Source: Kwoniella bestiolae CBS 10118 (lineage: Eukaryota > Basidiomycota > Tremellomycetes > Tremellales > Cryptococcaceae). From it: a stretch of 64,000 nt of DNA. The notes beneath the pieces are model-generated. The model was not told the DNA's origin. It worked only from the letters and a program-made list of their open reading frames with translations, and searched no databases. Made by a program: the position numbers and the translations under genes. Of this stretch, positions 47,101 through 59,392 are shown piece by piece; the stretch's first letter is position 1, and the number at the start of each line of letters is the position of its first letter. The DNA is taken from the NCBI RefSeq assembly GCF_000512585.2, contig NC_089241.1, forward strand, positions 62,001-126,000, read 5' to 3'.

Positions 47101-49882
47101 TCTATCGTGGAATTCGTTGATCATGAGGGATTCGAAGGCGTAGGCGATCGGATCTATATAATTTATCCATCGAGACCAACCTCTCATATAGGTCACAGGG
47201 ATCGCGAAACCGGTGTAGACGACCAAACCGATCATGATCACCGAGGCAGGTGTCATAGCAGCCACAAATGACCGAGAAACAGACCCAATCGTTCGGAAGA
47301 TCATTGACATGGTGAGTGTCGAGAAAAAGTTGATCAAGAGGTAGAAGAAGAACGATCCTAAAAATCGAAAAATGATTAGTGTGTGCCACTTTCGGACATA
47401 TCCGACAGCTCACCTGGGTCACGACGCAGGTTGGTCATGAAGTAGAGTACCAGGTTGAAGAATATGCAGTTGAGAACTTTGTAAGGCATGTCGACGAGCA
47501 TGGAGGCGAAGGCTTCAGCGGAGGGGTGGTAGCTACGTGAAATGATGTGAGTCTGGGGTTTAAGGGTCAAAGTGCCACGATCACACTCACAAGGCGTAAC
47601 GCGCGTGCTTTTCGACAATTGGACGTTGAGCGTAGAGGGTAAGAATCTGTGTACTCATGTCAGATCTAACCTGGACCTCTGAACAACTAAGTTGGGACTT
47701 ACTTCCAGAGCAGCACCGAAAGCATTCAGCAAGACAGCAAAGAAAAGCAAGGATCCTCGTTGATAGAAACTCTCCGTGGTATCCTCTGAAATCGCATGTT
47801 AGCCATATTCAGAACATGATGGCGAAAACACTCACGAAGATTGAAGAAGACCGAACTGATAATAAGACCCATAACAAAGTTACCGAATAATTGTGTGAGC
47901 GTCAAACTAGGATCTGCACGTAATCGCCAGAATCCTCTCGCCACACAAAGCTTGACTTGCTGACCGTAAGAAAGGGTGTAAGGAGAAGCGGGTCGGCTGT
48001 TATTAAAGACATCAACACATAATATACATAGAACATGTAATGGGAAGGAGCAGGCCGGGACTTACGTTCTCTTAGATTGTTGCGCCCGTCTAGAAGCCAA
48101 GAACTGGTCATATCTCTCACCGCCGGTAGGATGTAGCTCGTTGAAAGCTGCAATCTCCTCTTTCAACCTTCTATACTCTTCGCTAGACTTCCATCGTTGG
48201 ACGAACTCTTTTGGTGTTTTGGGCACCTGATCTTCATATCCAGGTTTAGCTTGACGTTCCGAAGCACTGGTCAAACTGGTCAAGAAATCCGGAGTAGTTT
48301 GTTGTTCAGGGCAATGGAATCCCATTCTCTCGAAGAAGGATTTGGCCTCGTTGGCCCTGCCGAAGTAGATCTGTTCTCCCTCGTACAGCACAGCCACTTT
48401 ATCGAACAGGTCGTAAGCCGATTGAGGGGATTGATAGATTGCCACGACAGCTGTGGTACCCAGGTATTCGGACTGTAATCTGAGGGTTTTGCAGAATTCG
48501 ATAGCGTTTGCACTATCCAGACCACGAGTTGAGTTGTCCCAACATTGGAGCGGAGCACCTGCTAGAGCTGCTTCACAGATGGACACACGCTTACGTCTGA
48601 TGGAGTGGAGAGGGCAAACGATAACGGCGGTAAAGGAAGTGATGGGAAGGAGCAAATTCGTTAGTGCTATCCGAATTCCGCCGATTGTTGAGTAAAATAC
48701 TCACTCTCCACCTGAGACACCTCTGAGGAAATCGTTTCCTACTCTGGTATTGATGGTATGACTGATACCGAACACGGACATCATGACATCTCGCATATGC
48801 GTTGCGATCTGGATCCTGCTCAATCCTCCGGGAGGATTTCGAGGGGCTCTTGCCTCGGCTGCGAATCTGATGAGCGGCGTTAGTCAAATGCCTATATAGA
48901 CATTCGGATAGTAATACTCACTGCAGTGTTTCTCCGACTGTCATGTTGGGAAAGTGTACATCGACCTCTGCGGTGTAGATGGCTTCACCTCTGAAACGAC
49001 CGTGCATCTGTTTGGGGGTAAGACCTGGGACAGGTTCAGCTCTGACCTATTACGAAGAGCCGAGGAATAGCTAACTCACCTCGGTAATTGATCTCTGCTT
49101 CTTCATTCAGGAAGATACCATTTGTCTCTCCTGCGATGGTCTTGAGTAGTGTAGTACACCCACTGCGAATTCATTTCAGCGACAGCCGTAGGATGGGTAG
49201 AAACAGCGACTCACCTTCCTGGAGGACCTAGAACGACCAACATCTCACCACCTTCCAAAACACCATCCATGTCATTCAGGATGTGCACTTTACGTTTTCT
49301 ATGACTGATAAGGTCTCGTGCTGAACTGATAAGGGATAATGGGATGTTGCTAACGGTTTTTTGGTAGTCTAGAAAGCAAGGTTCGGGCCAAGTTAGCATT
49401 GTACGGTCACAAAGGGGAGGGCTCGAACTCGACTCACCTGCATCTGATCCGAAACCATGTACACTCATCCCGGCGTACGAAATACCCGCTGTCCTTCTAG
49501 GAGTAGTCTCCAGATGACTCATTCGCTTGACCCATTTCCTCGCGTCAAAGTTATCCGAGAACGGATCCATATCGCTATCCTTGGCGTAGTTGAAGACATC
49601 ATCGGCGTTGCCTGCTCCATGAACGGACGCGCGAGAGATCTGTCTGGCCAGCCCGGCGACTTGGGCGTTACGTTCTTGAGGGGTCGTATGGTGATGGTGA
49701 TGGTGGTGGTGGTGGTGGTGGTGGTGCTTCCCAGTCTTCTCATCGATCTGGGCATGTTGTTGGTCTTGGTTTTGATCTTGATCTTGATCCTCGTCCTCCT
49801 GTCTTCTGGACAGGGCACGAGCGAGATCAGGCCGCTCTTGCGCTCTCTCCGTGAAGCTGTAATCGCCTATACCGACTGACAT
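44138..49882 (-). CDS. full-size Pdr-type ABC transporter (Afr1/Pdr5-like)
   Basis: Plasma-membrane multidrug exporter, ABCG full-size, layout (NBD-TMD)x2, about 1500 aa in well over a dozen exons; I have not fixed every junction. NBD1 has [12 protein letters not shown] (Cys for Lys in Walker A, normal for this family), signature VSGGERKRVS and Walker [16 protein letters not shown]2 has [24 protein letters not shown] and [13 protein letters not shown]. The membrane halves show typical Pdr segments: [20 protein letters not shown]; the [10 protein letters not shown] loop after the first half; and [19 protein letters not shown] in the second. The N-terminus carries 13 consecutive His. The protein ends [13 protein letters not shown]. 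In pathogenic relatives such pumps export azoles. Substrates here are unknown. It is convergent with the aquaporin, about 230 bp apart. Confidence 0.92.
49690..49726. repeat. GTG/CAC triplet run encoding polyhistidine
   Basis: A trinucleotide run within the first exon of the ABC transporter. On the minus strand it encodes 13 His in a row (CAC with a few CAT), at about residues 53-65. Confidence 0.9.
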
Positions 49883-51792
49883 GCTGGCGCTGGCTTTACG
49901 AGTGTGTATGTATTATATTATAAGGTATAAGAAAAGAGATGACATCCGAGGAATGATGAATATATCTAGTTGTATCTATAAGTTACGCATGCACATGTGT
50001 GTTGCATCAAGTAAAATGGCAGACGGGCATAATTGACGGCGAGACGGGCGACGGGCTTCTTGGCGGCGATACTAGTAGAGTATGTAACTGCAGTATCATT
50101 CAAAATCATCTTAATCGTTTGATGATTGTTTGTGCTCTCTCTTCCACTACACTTCACTTCGGGGCCCGGAAAAGGAGCAAACGAGGAGATGGGAAAGGGT
50201 TAGAGGGTTTAGACCGCCGGGGGAGGTACTGTTGGACCCTGAACTCCGTTCGATTGCATGCTACGTACAGTACCACGTACAACTCGTACTACCAAAACGG
50301 ATTCTAATATTTTAATCAGGACTGATGCAAGTCTAAGCTGCAATGGAGCGAGTATGCAAGCATGCATGCATGCCATGCCGCGACGTGTGATCACAAAGGC
50401 TAGACTGCGTGCCCAGCGATGAGCCCTTCGGAGTTCCCGTACAAGTAGACTCGTCTCGTTTGGTCGCCATGTGAGCCCGTCGGTCAAGGCGGCCATAAGA
50501 ACGGAATGTTGCGATAAGGCCTTTCAAGGCACTATTTCAGTTCATCAATTTTAGAGAGCATCGCTTGTTGATCACTACCGGAGATGTGATTCCAACCGCT
50601 GACGATAGTGGCATAACCGACGGTGATTGATTGATTATTTTCCATTTACACAGAGAGTATTACGGTACGTTGCGTTACCATCTTCAGGTGATAAGAAGGG
50701 GGCCTATGACTCATGATTATCCTCTCTACCTGATAGCAGTACATATCGTAGCTTTGCTTCGTCTTGCGGCGCCCGGAGCCACCAACTGGAAATACTGCCG
50801 TTGCGACCATATGGTACTTTCTTACTACGGTACGCCAGACCGTCATGCGTTAGCACGTGAAGCTGTTCTTGACTTGACAGCTGCTCATCCTCGGCTGGAT
50901 AAATGCGGCACATGACGCTGTACATTTTCCTCATGACAGATGAGATTCAAGTCCTCGACAGATACTCCTGGCGAGTCGTGAGGTCTTGTTGATTGTCTTT
51001 CTCATCTGATTCAAAAGATCAGATTGTGTTCCATCACTTATGTCCAGTTTCACGACCCGTCTGTTCCCTCTTCGGCTGATTGAATACTTAGGACAGGACC
51101 GCATGTCCCGTCGAGAGCCGGACTCAGTACGAATCCATGATCTGAACGATAGATCCCCCTGTGGATGATCACTCGAATGCACGAAATATCTTAGCTCTCG
51201 AGTGGACCTCCCTCGGATGTGCAACTGTGAACGACATTTCTGAGATGATCAATGCAGGTGATAGGAAGCGGAAGGGGTGAGGACGGACACAAAAGAAATT
51301 TCGATTGTAGATATCAGATCTGATCAGATCTGGTCTTCCCAGTCCAGCAATCAGAGGATCTACAGCCCATTTGGTCGATGGTGTACCTTCTGCTCGATAG
51401 GGTGGGATTACGATTCTGACCCCAGCAAACAGAAGACAACGTACCATATCGTACAAATGTTCATGCATGATCCCATTATCTAGCAGTGTGTTTAGTCGGT
51501 GCAGTATTCAAACACAGAGGAGACTTCTCCATGCTTGATGCCATGCCACTGTACGCACGGACCATACAAGAATGGGATATTGCCACGTGGAGAGCGTCAT
51601 TCCATGGTGTTTTGCCACCCAACATGAAAATAACATGAACATGGAATCAGCTCAAGCTCACATCCTTAACGTATCTTGCATTCTTCATCATCCACCCATC
51701 ATATCGTATGTCAAGAAGCAGAAGACAAGGCGCGGCATCACCACCATCACAACCATCGGCAGTATCTCATTGCGGATGCACTGGCCTTCAAG
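49883..51792. promoter_or_regulatory. long divergent intergenic region, ABC transporter / NFKBIL1-like
   Basis: About 1.9 kb, the longest gene-free stretch between genes here. Near 50357-50379 lies an alternating GCATGCATGCATG-like palindromic run. Many short frames occur on both strands, but none resembles a protein. A long regulatory region fits an inducible pump gene, but I recognise no specific operator. Confidence 0.4.
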
Positions 51793-52971
51793 ATGCCTGA
51801 TCTGGACAGGACGGGAGATTACAAGGACATCAAGCCGACCAAAATCCGAATGTACGTTCACCCTTCACTTCACAAGTATGATTCATTTGATAGACAGTGT
51901 GCTGATGAAGGGGTTCTTTGCTCTCGTAGGAAAGAAACCAAAGCTGAGAAAGCAGATCGGCTGTACAGGAAAGAACAGCATCGTCAAGCTCGTGAATCGG
52001 CTCGTATCTCCCGTGCGAACGGGTATGCCGTCTCCCCTCCGAGGAGGGGTCGATCAGAATCCATTTCGCCTCCTCGCAAGCAGTCTAGACGCACGTACAA
52101 TGATGATGTAGATGGTGAGCTGGGCCAGGGGCAGGGAGAGTGGATGGGCGGATATGGCAGAAGGGCGAGAGAGGAGCTGGAAAGGAGGGAATGGGAGGAT
52201 AAGATCAATTGGATGGCTGGGAATGTAGATGATCCATTTGGGTCTGGGTTTGGGGGGTTCGATGAGGATATACACATACCGAAGAGATTTAGAGAAGCTG
52301 CTGGACTGGGTATAGGAGGTTCGTCCAGAGCTGGACGAAGAGCTGTTGATGAAGTTTTACTGGACGGGGGACCCACCCCACCCCTTGGACGGATGAACGA
52401 CGAAGAGTATTCCTCATGGGTCAGAGAGGGGATGTACAGGCTCAAACATCGGGATGAAGTTGATGCTGCCGAACGAAGACGAAAGGCAAGGGAGGAGAAA
52501 GAGAGGCTGAAAGAAGTTGAGAGGGAACGAGCTGAGCGGGAAGAACAGAGACGGATCAAGAGGTTGAAGAAGCAGAAGGGCGAGGATGAAGAGCGCAAGA
52601 GAACCAATGAACGAAGCAGGTGGAGAGAAAGGTGGAAGCTGCTGGGTGAGAGGGATGCGGAGGTGGTGGACATTGATATGTCTTTCAATGATATTCCTTG
52701 GCCCATCTATCGACCTTCATCATCTACCACGATCGAACATCTCTCGATTGATAATATACGGACGTTCGTTCATGCGGTGGCGGAAGATACAGCGGAGGAC
52801 GGGAAGGTGGATATCAGAAAGACGATTAGAGAGGCGATACGGAATTATCATCCTGATAGATTCAATTCTAGGATATTGGTTAGGGTGAAGGAGAAGGACA
52901 AGGGGATGGTCAAAGAGGGTGTGGGGGTTGTCAGTGGGATATTGAATGATCTGGTGAGAGAGATCCGATAG
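51793..52971 (+). CDS. NFKBIL1-like protein with C-terminal helical domain
   Basis: Resembles the C-terminal part of NF-kappa-B inhibitor-like protein 1 and its fungal relatives, nuclear proteins linked to mRNA processing. Two exons (51793-51851, 51930-52971) give 366 aa. The intron is 78 nt and has no in-frame stop. After an Arg/Ser segment (SPPRRGRSESISPPRKQSRR) come a region with WVREGMYRLKHRDEVDAAER and a long charged coiled coil of Glu/Arg/Lys. Then comes the conserved part: FNDIPWPIY, a short loop, IRKTIREAIRNYHPDRFNSR and SGILNDLVREIR. The start at 51793 is the first in-frame ATG (MPDLDRTGDY). An upstream exon is possible because the frame is open before it. I see no ankyrin repeats, unlike the animal protein. 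Confidence 0.7.
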   Translation: MPDLDRTGDYKDIKPTKIRMYVHPSLHKYDSFDRQCADEGVLCSRRKETKAEKADRLYRKEQHRQARESARISRANGYAVSPPRRGRSESISPPRKQSRRTYNDDVDGELGQGQGEWMGGYGRRAREELERREWEDKINWMAGNVDDPFGSGFGGFDEDIHIPKRFREAAGLGIGGSSRAGRRAVDEVLLDGGPTPPLGRMNDEEYSSWVREGMYRLKHRDEVDAAERRRKAREEKERLKEVERERAEREEQRRIKRLKKQKGEDEERKRTNERSRWRERWKLLGERDAEVVDIDMSFNDIPWPIYRPSSSTTIEHLSIDNIRTFVHAVAEDTAEDGKVDIRKTIREAIRNYHPDRFNSRILVRVKEKDKGMVKEGVGVVSGILNDLVREIR

Positions 52972-53668
52972 GCAGGGAGGCAGGACAAAAACGAAACATC
53001 ACAAGCACGTTTAGGTAGACGGTGAGAACGTAGGGATATCAAAGCAAAGCAAAACAGAATGTTGTACACATAAGTTAGATTTGAAGACATTGTGCATGGT
53101 ATCCTCCCCATGTAGAATCGGCCGAAGACATTCTCACTGTCCAGAGACTGAAGAAGATAAGCGATTTGATCTGGTACATCACAACCGTCGCTGTGAAATC
53201 ACTGTACTGACGATCTACCGTGATTAGATTATATGTAACAATCATTTAGTAGTCTCTTCTTCTAAAGCAAAGTGTGCTAATCATTTGACTCAACAGCTCC
53301 ATGATTTCCCGAATAGAAATATGACAGACCAACTCGTACCTTCCTTCTCCCTTCATGATTCTCAGCTAACGATCCTCAGAGGTTTCATCGAAGCGAAACC
53401 ATCCTCTCCTAGATGTGAAACCCCAGAAACAAGTGGCGAGAACCCAAGTGTCAAATGTAGTACCGCATGAAAGGATCGACCGATCCATAAGGATATACAG
53501 TAAACGACTCGGAAAACTATCGTGCTCGTATTCGTGACGTTCAAGTATAGTATGATAAGTTATAAATAGTTTCATCCGACCATCTCGCAGAGTTTTTCTC
53601 ACATCTACAACTTGATCCGTCTCTCGAACACTAAGCTAACTCTCGTTCTTTGGTGTTTATCATACACC
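52972..53668. promoter_or_regulatory. intergenic region with TATA box
   Basis: TATAAATAG at 53561-53569, about 100 bases upstream of the next ATG. No gene is seen in the rest. Confidence 0.45.
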
Positions 53669-54690
53669 ATGGCTGACCATGAAGGCACACCAGCCCTAGC
53701 CCCAAGCGCCAGGATAGGGGGATATCGCAGGCGGAGGAGAATGGCAGTAGGATCGCCTGGTGCTAGACGAGGGGAATATGATGTTTCTGCTTCCTGCTCT
53801 GTGATCGAGGAAGAGCCGGAAACGCACAGGCAGGATCATGGCCGGATCGTCACTTGGACGGGTACAGGCATGACCGGTCATGCGAATGATACGAGTAACG
53901 AAGAAGTTGGAAGTGTAAGTTCAGTGTCACTGGGTGATACTTCCTTTGATTTCAATTGGGATGGACAACCGGTCTCGATGGAGAACCTTCAAGGAGGAAT
54001 GGGCGATCATGCCTCGAGCGCGATGGCGATGTCGGATTTCACCTTTGAGCCTTTGCGGTCCTCGGGGTCGGAGCACATCGATAATCCGTTTTTGTACGAG
54101 TACCTTCAAGGTCCACATGGGAGTGGGGATCCTGGTACCGAGCTGGGTGACTACACCGGTGTTGGTGATGAAACTCATCAAGTCTATCAGACGTCCACGA
54201 CGAGCCAACCCTCAGGTATGGGGATGACACCCGCTCCCGCTCTGTCGGATGTCGGCCTCGGTGTGGGGTCAGCTACGCCTCAACCACCATCTACCCAATG
54301 GAATGACAACGTCCCCGTCCCCGTCAACGTCAACGTCAACGCCGATGATCAAACCTCTTGGTCTGGCTATCCCCCCATGTACGACTTGGGATCTTCAGAT
54401 TCCAATGATATGATGGTTCAGAGTTACCCTCCTGCGTCAGCTTCGTACGAGTACGGATACATCGATGCTGCTTCTGGGTTTGATCTCTCCGACGTACGCT
54501 ACTCGCACAACCAAGGTACTATCGGTACAGCCCCACTTGATCGAATGGCCCGTAGCTCCCAGCTGACGTCTATGACTCGACGAGGTGGCTCCACGAACCT
54601 CTTAATTGAGGGGAAGCTTATGATCTCGATTGTGTCGCGGAGGATTTGGAAAATTTCCAAGTTCCCGACGATGAATATCAGGGAGAGTGA
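53669..54690 (+). CDS. acidic disordered protein of unknown function
   Basis: The ATG at 53669 has a CACCATGGC context. The first exon runs to 54584. Two endings are possible. The unspliced frame ends at 54706 with a basic, unlike tail. A 32-nt intron (54585-54616, GTGGCT...AAG) gives the acidic end AYDLDCVAEDLENFQVP and a stop at 54690, which fits the rest of the protein better (329 aa). The sequence is rich in Gly, Ser, Asp and Pro. It has an Arg patch (YRRRRRMAV) near residue 20 and a PVPVNVNVN repeat near residue 220. I see no zinc finger, membrane segment or signal peptide. The composition suggests a regulator or scaffold, but I do not recognise a family. Confidence 0.55.
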
Positions 54691-54978
54691 TCATTGTATG
54701 TTATAATATGTATCATAGTACACGAGGTTTCCCAGTACAGTACCTAGCCGTATCGTATCGACGTTCCATATGCAGTATGAGATTGATGCATTATCACCTA
54801 TGAATATACCTATACCAAGATCGAAAGACGAAATCAAACTCCGACCAAGAAATTGTAACATGATGTACGACTAAAACAAAACAAACCGAACCAAAACATG
54901 GCAATAAGAGTATGATATAACAAGAGTACAATACACCTCAAGGGGACCAGGACCAATTCACCCCGAACTTCCCACACA

Positions 54979-57900
54979 CTACCCACCATTCCCCTTCCTC
55001 CTAACCAACAACCCAACCAACAACCCCACAATCAACAGCACAACCACTCCCGCACCAACCCCCATCCAAACTTTAAATCGATTCTTGGGTTTCTTCTCCC
55101 AAACCCCAGTCTCGATATATGAAATCACCGATTGTCTGTTCCTCCAATTCGGGGAGCGATGGCCCAGATGTGGGGATTGAGGGGAATACCTCAATACTAC
55201 CTCTCCTTTCTCTGGATCATACCCTGCTTCTGCCTGACCTTGAGCTTGATCATAGGTGTATTGACCATGGGTTGGAGTTCGCTGGAACGTAGTAAGGTCC
55301 GGATGGGGTAGGAGTGGTGTAGGTGATGATGGGCTGAGGTTGAAGCAATTGGGTGTGGTACAGCTGTTCCCTCCTGCGTATGAAGTAGTCTTACGATCCT
55401 TTGGTGGCAGTGGCGGTGAATGATGTATGTTATCTTGAGAAGACGATGATATCTCCTCAGGGAAGACAACAACGCCTTTACCTCCTATCCTCTCTTCCCC
55501 TCTTTCCTTCTCCTTTTCCTGGGACGGGTAAGACCGACGTTTGGGCGAGGATACACTGACATACGCCTCTCCGAAACCATCATCACCTTGATGGGTAGAA
55601 ACCGAATTATCCCTACTATGACCCCTACTACCGCTCCCCTCAGATCCCAGCTCAGTAAATATATCTTCCCTACTTTCTGTCCGCCTTAACTTTCTTCCCA
55701 ATCTCATGCGTATGGAGGGTGCAGATCCTCTCCTAGATTTCTTGGAGGTTGTGCCTGTCGTGGTACTCGATGTGGATTTACTTCGTGGGGAGTGTTTGGT
55801 ATTGTGGGTGAAAGAGTGCCGTAGAGACGATCGACGCGATGGGTTGATCGTCACGGATAAAGATGGGCGGTGTTTGTTCTTGGAAACGGAGCTTGATGGG
55901 GGGTGCGGTAAGGATGGTCTGGGTGTGGAGTTGGCCGAGGAGGGAGTGAAGGGACGTAAGATCTTGAGGGATTGTGATGAGACCTATTGACGATGAGTTA
56001 AGTGAGATTAGTACGTTGACTCCTTCCTGTGAGTTGCGAACCATTGCAATTTCCTCGAATGGCTCTTTCCGCGATGTGCGAGCAAAATAGGTAGCACTTG
56101 AAAACGCTCCAATCCGGCCAAACGAGGAGTAAGGGACTCTCTGCTTTATCCGCGCCAAACATCCCACTCACCCTCTTCCCACTCCTCAAAACCCTTTCCA
56201 AAACCCAAGCTCTGCCCACCAACGTCCTCAAATCCATCTGATTCTCCTTCCTCTTCACCTCCTCTCTATCCAACACCTCCCAACGCTGACCATGTGTATT
56301 CTGGACCTCCCATCGTCTCAATACGAACCGGCCGTTCCCATGTCCGTGTGCACTCATCGATCCTCTATTGGAAGATTTGGTGGATCGTATCGATTTGAAC
56401 GATTTGCTTCGTTTCGAAGAAGTCGTCGTTGAGCTGGATTTGGACCGACTGACCAACGACCATTTTCCGTTTGAGTGGGAATGGGAGGCAGAGGAGGAAG
56501 CTTTGGTAGCCATTGCGGAGGTTATACTTGGATATCTGTCGTGTCCCCCGGATCCACTTCCGCTGGCGGTGGTGTTGGTGATTCCTGGACTGAAACTGTT
56601 GTTCGTACTACCATTAGAGATGAGGCTGACTATACCTGGCGAAGAGATATCCTGTGAGATGGGTGATGATCGACCGCCACTCCCACTGCCACTCCCACTA
56701 GGCTGGAACTCTGCCATACCGCTATATCCACTTTGTTGAGAAGACCTGTACGAGTCCCTAGATTGGTTCTGAGACCATACACTCGGTGATTGGGGGATAA
56801 CCAGCCCACCAGTCCCTTCAGGTATAGGAGGCATGGTCAGCTGGCTCTTGATTGACGATGTCAAACTGGGTCGTCTCGAGTGTTTGAGATTAGTCGGAGT
56901 AGACGCAGAAGGATCTTTGGCCAGGAACGAATATGTCGGTGTCCTCTGTGGAGTCTCTGTCCCCGTCCCTCCTCTGATGGTTGACGAGGAATATCCAGTT
57001 CCAGTTTCGATTCCGGAATATGCAGAAGCTGATATGGGAGAAGAGAGCTTGATAGGTGATGCTTGTCTCGGGGGAGGTTCAGCCCAAGGTAATGCCGCTA
57101 GACTGGCTTGTAATCTCTCTCTACTATGGCCTAGGGTAGTCTCATGTTCGAACGATTCAGAGGGGTTTGGATAATTCATCGAAGGGCGAGGTTGATTTTC
57201 ATCGTATTCCTCTTCGTGGTATCGATTTGGGCTTTGGATACTAGCTTGACCTTGATGGTAGTATACCTGGTAATTCGGTTGATAATCTGGAAGAGTAGGT
57301 GAGAACCCCGATAAGCTGACCAAAGAGGGTTTAGGGTTGAGTTGATGGGACGAAGCGGATGTCATACGCCCGTGAATCGCCTTTTTGGGTGAGTGGATCT
57401 CGGTAGAGTGAGAATGTCTAGAGTACGAATGCGAATGAGAAGTATCATCCAGCGAGAGGGAGGATGAGAAACTCGTAGTGGTTCGGGTCGATTTGGGGGT
57501 GGTGGAAGGTAAGAGGTTTTTAGGTGGGACAGGGGGAGGTGTGCTAGGTATATCCCTTATAGAGTTATTTGATGATTTGCCCTTCAACTTCTTCTCTTTC
57601 TCCTTACCTTTCTTCTTTTTCGAGGTAGTTGAACTGGAGCTAGAACTGGGTTCAGGAGGACTCAACATATCTGCTAATTTCTTTGGATCCATTCCATACC
57701 CTACTGCTACCCCTTCACCATTGTTGCTGTTATTGAACACCAAGTTGGTCATCGATGAAGTCCCATTACTATTGAACCGTTCTGGCGTACTGGTACTTGA
57801 CGTGATATCTGGATCGGGCGATGCGGGAGGTGGTCGAAAGAATAAACGGTCGGCATCTGGAGTAGGAGGTGATGTGGTTGCGTAGGAGAAGCGGGATTGG

Positions 57901-58007
57901 GATGTTGCGGAGAAGTGAGCATGAGGGTGAGAGAGTGATTTTGAGGAGGATGGTGTCGAGTTGGAGTTTGGATTGGAGCCGGAAGCGGAGGGGGTTGATA
58001 GTGACAT
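54979..58007 (-). CDS. large Ser-rich protein with C-terminal membrane anchor
   Basis: Two exons (58007-56172, 55983-54979) join in phase to 946 aa. The first 560 residues are Ser/Thr/Pro-rich and look disordered, with a Lys run (TTSKKKKGKEKEKKLKGK) and PxxP-type stretches (STPPPVPPKN, SPPLPPKDRK) that could bind SH3 domains. A denser block lies around residues 570-612: GRFVLRRWEVQNTHGQRWEV and LVGRAWVLERVLRSGKR. Near the end, NRFKVWMGVGAGV leads into one membrane helix (VVVLLIVGLLVGLLV) and a short basic tail (RRKGNGG). This is a tail-anchored or single-pass layout with almost everything on one side. No signal peptide is seen. I do not recognise the family. It may link the cell cortex or an organelle to signalling, but that is inference. 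Confidence 0.7.
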
Positions 58008-59392
58008 GATAGAAGAGAGGGACAAAGAAGATGGGAAGGAGTAGGAGGATAATTAAAATGATTTATACAGGATGGGTATTACAGGTTTGTGATTGGTAAG
58101 AATACATGGTAGAAGAGGAAAAGGTGAAAAGAGCGACGATGAGTTGGATTGAGTGCTTGTGTGTATACGAGTATGTGTGTGTGTGAAGGGAGACAAAGAA
58201 GATGAGAAAAGGGGGGAAGGGGATATATAACCCACGTACAAGGTATTGATAGATGAAGATGGGATATGAGGGAATGATAGATAAAGGAGGATATAACAGT
58301 GAGATGAGAGATGTGAGATGGGTATATGATTATATGATTGGAATTGATTGAGGGGAGTCAAAGGTATACTAAGATTGTATCATGTATTACCCATTCACTC
58401 ATCCTCATCTCATATGCCATGTTATCTCCCATACCATGCATGGTCTAACATAAAAAACTGCTCTTATGAGATACTCGTACAGTTTGATCGCAGATGAGCC
58501 GAGGAAGAGTGTAACGGTGAGCGCAATGATCATCTCATCGTCGTCGTGAGGGTGGTCGTCAGGATGAAACAGTCCTATCCTTCCCTAGTCCCCGTCGATG
58601 GGTCATCCGTGCGTTGAACATTGTTATAACGATACGAGAGATATCCCCTGCTGATGATGTCGCATGAACCTCGATAGCCCTGTTCCTGTGCCAGGAGACA
58701 TGCCATGTTATGTTATGGTGCATTTCGACATCGCTATGTACTATCGCAGAGCTGAGCCTTGGTCCCCATTCGATTGTGGGGTTGTAGAACTGGTCCTGTC
58801 CGTTATCTTACGCGTAAGGAGATCTCCCGCAAGGTACTCCGGAGTTGCTTTGGTACGAGTGCACGACATGTCGGGTTGTGCACCTGTACTGACCTGTGGA
58901 TGGTGGATCACTGTACTCTTGAGCTGCATGTCGGATGATGTCGATGTGAGATTGAGAAGATTGGCTGAATATGTATATTAATAGTTGGGTTATTCGAGTA
59001 GGTTATCTTTGGAGTGATATCATGTGGTAGCCAGGCACGTTCGCCTCCCTCCCTCCCTTGCTTGCATTTTAGTATCTCATAAATCCATAATGTCACTATC
59101 ATGCTGCATGCTGTATGAACCCATCCCCCGAGGCAATATGACGCTCTTGATGAGATGGAAAGGCCATTGGGTATCTGCTATAATGCATTGATGTTGTGTA
59201 ATTGAAATATATCGTAATGTACATGAACGAAAAGGAAAAGCAAAGAACGATGTGTTCTCGAAATAAGAAGTTTTAAACTCTTCTCTTAACACCCCTATAT
59301 CACTTTTCGATCTGATCTCTAAACTGTTGGTATCACTCTCAACCTATAGTTCACCTAGCTCCATCTCCCGCCTACTTCCAAAAGTGCTACTG
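58008..59392. promoter_or_regulatory. intergenic region
   Basis: Upstream region of the Ser-rich gene, with a TATATAA at about 58223-58230 and a short TG repeat near 58182-58193. The 105-codon frame at 58664-58981 has no family resemblance. I see no gene. Confidence 0.4.

Noticed and set aside
49457..49879. 140-codon open frame on the plus strand
   Set aside because: Antisense of the first exon of the ABC transporter; a Val/Leu run arises from the polyhistidine codons.
51984..52706. 240-codon open frame on the minus strand
   Set aside because: Antisense of the Glu/Arg-rich coiled coil of the NFKBIL1-like gene; Ser/Leu-rich and without family resemblance.
57478..57885. 135-codon plus-strand frame, and another at 56368-56739
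   Set aside because: Both are antisense to the large Ser-rich gene and have no independent support.
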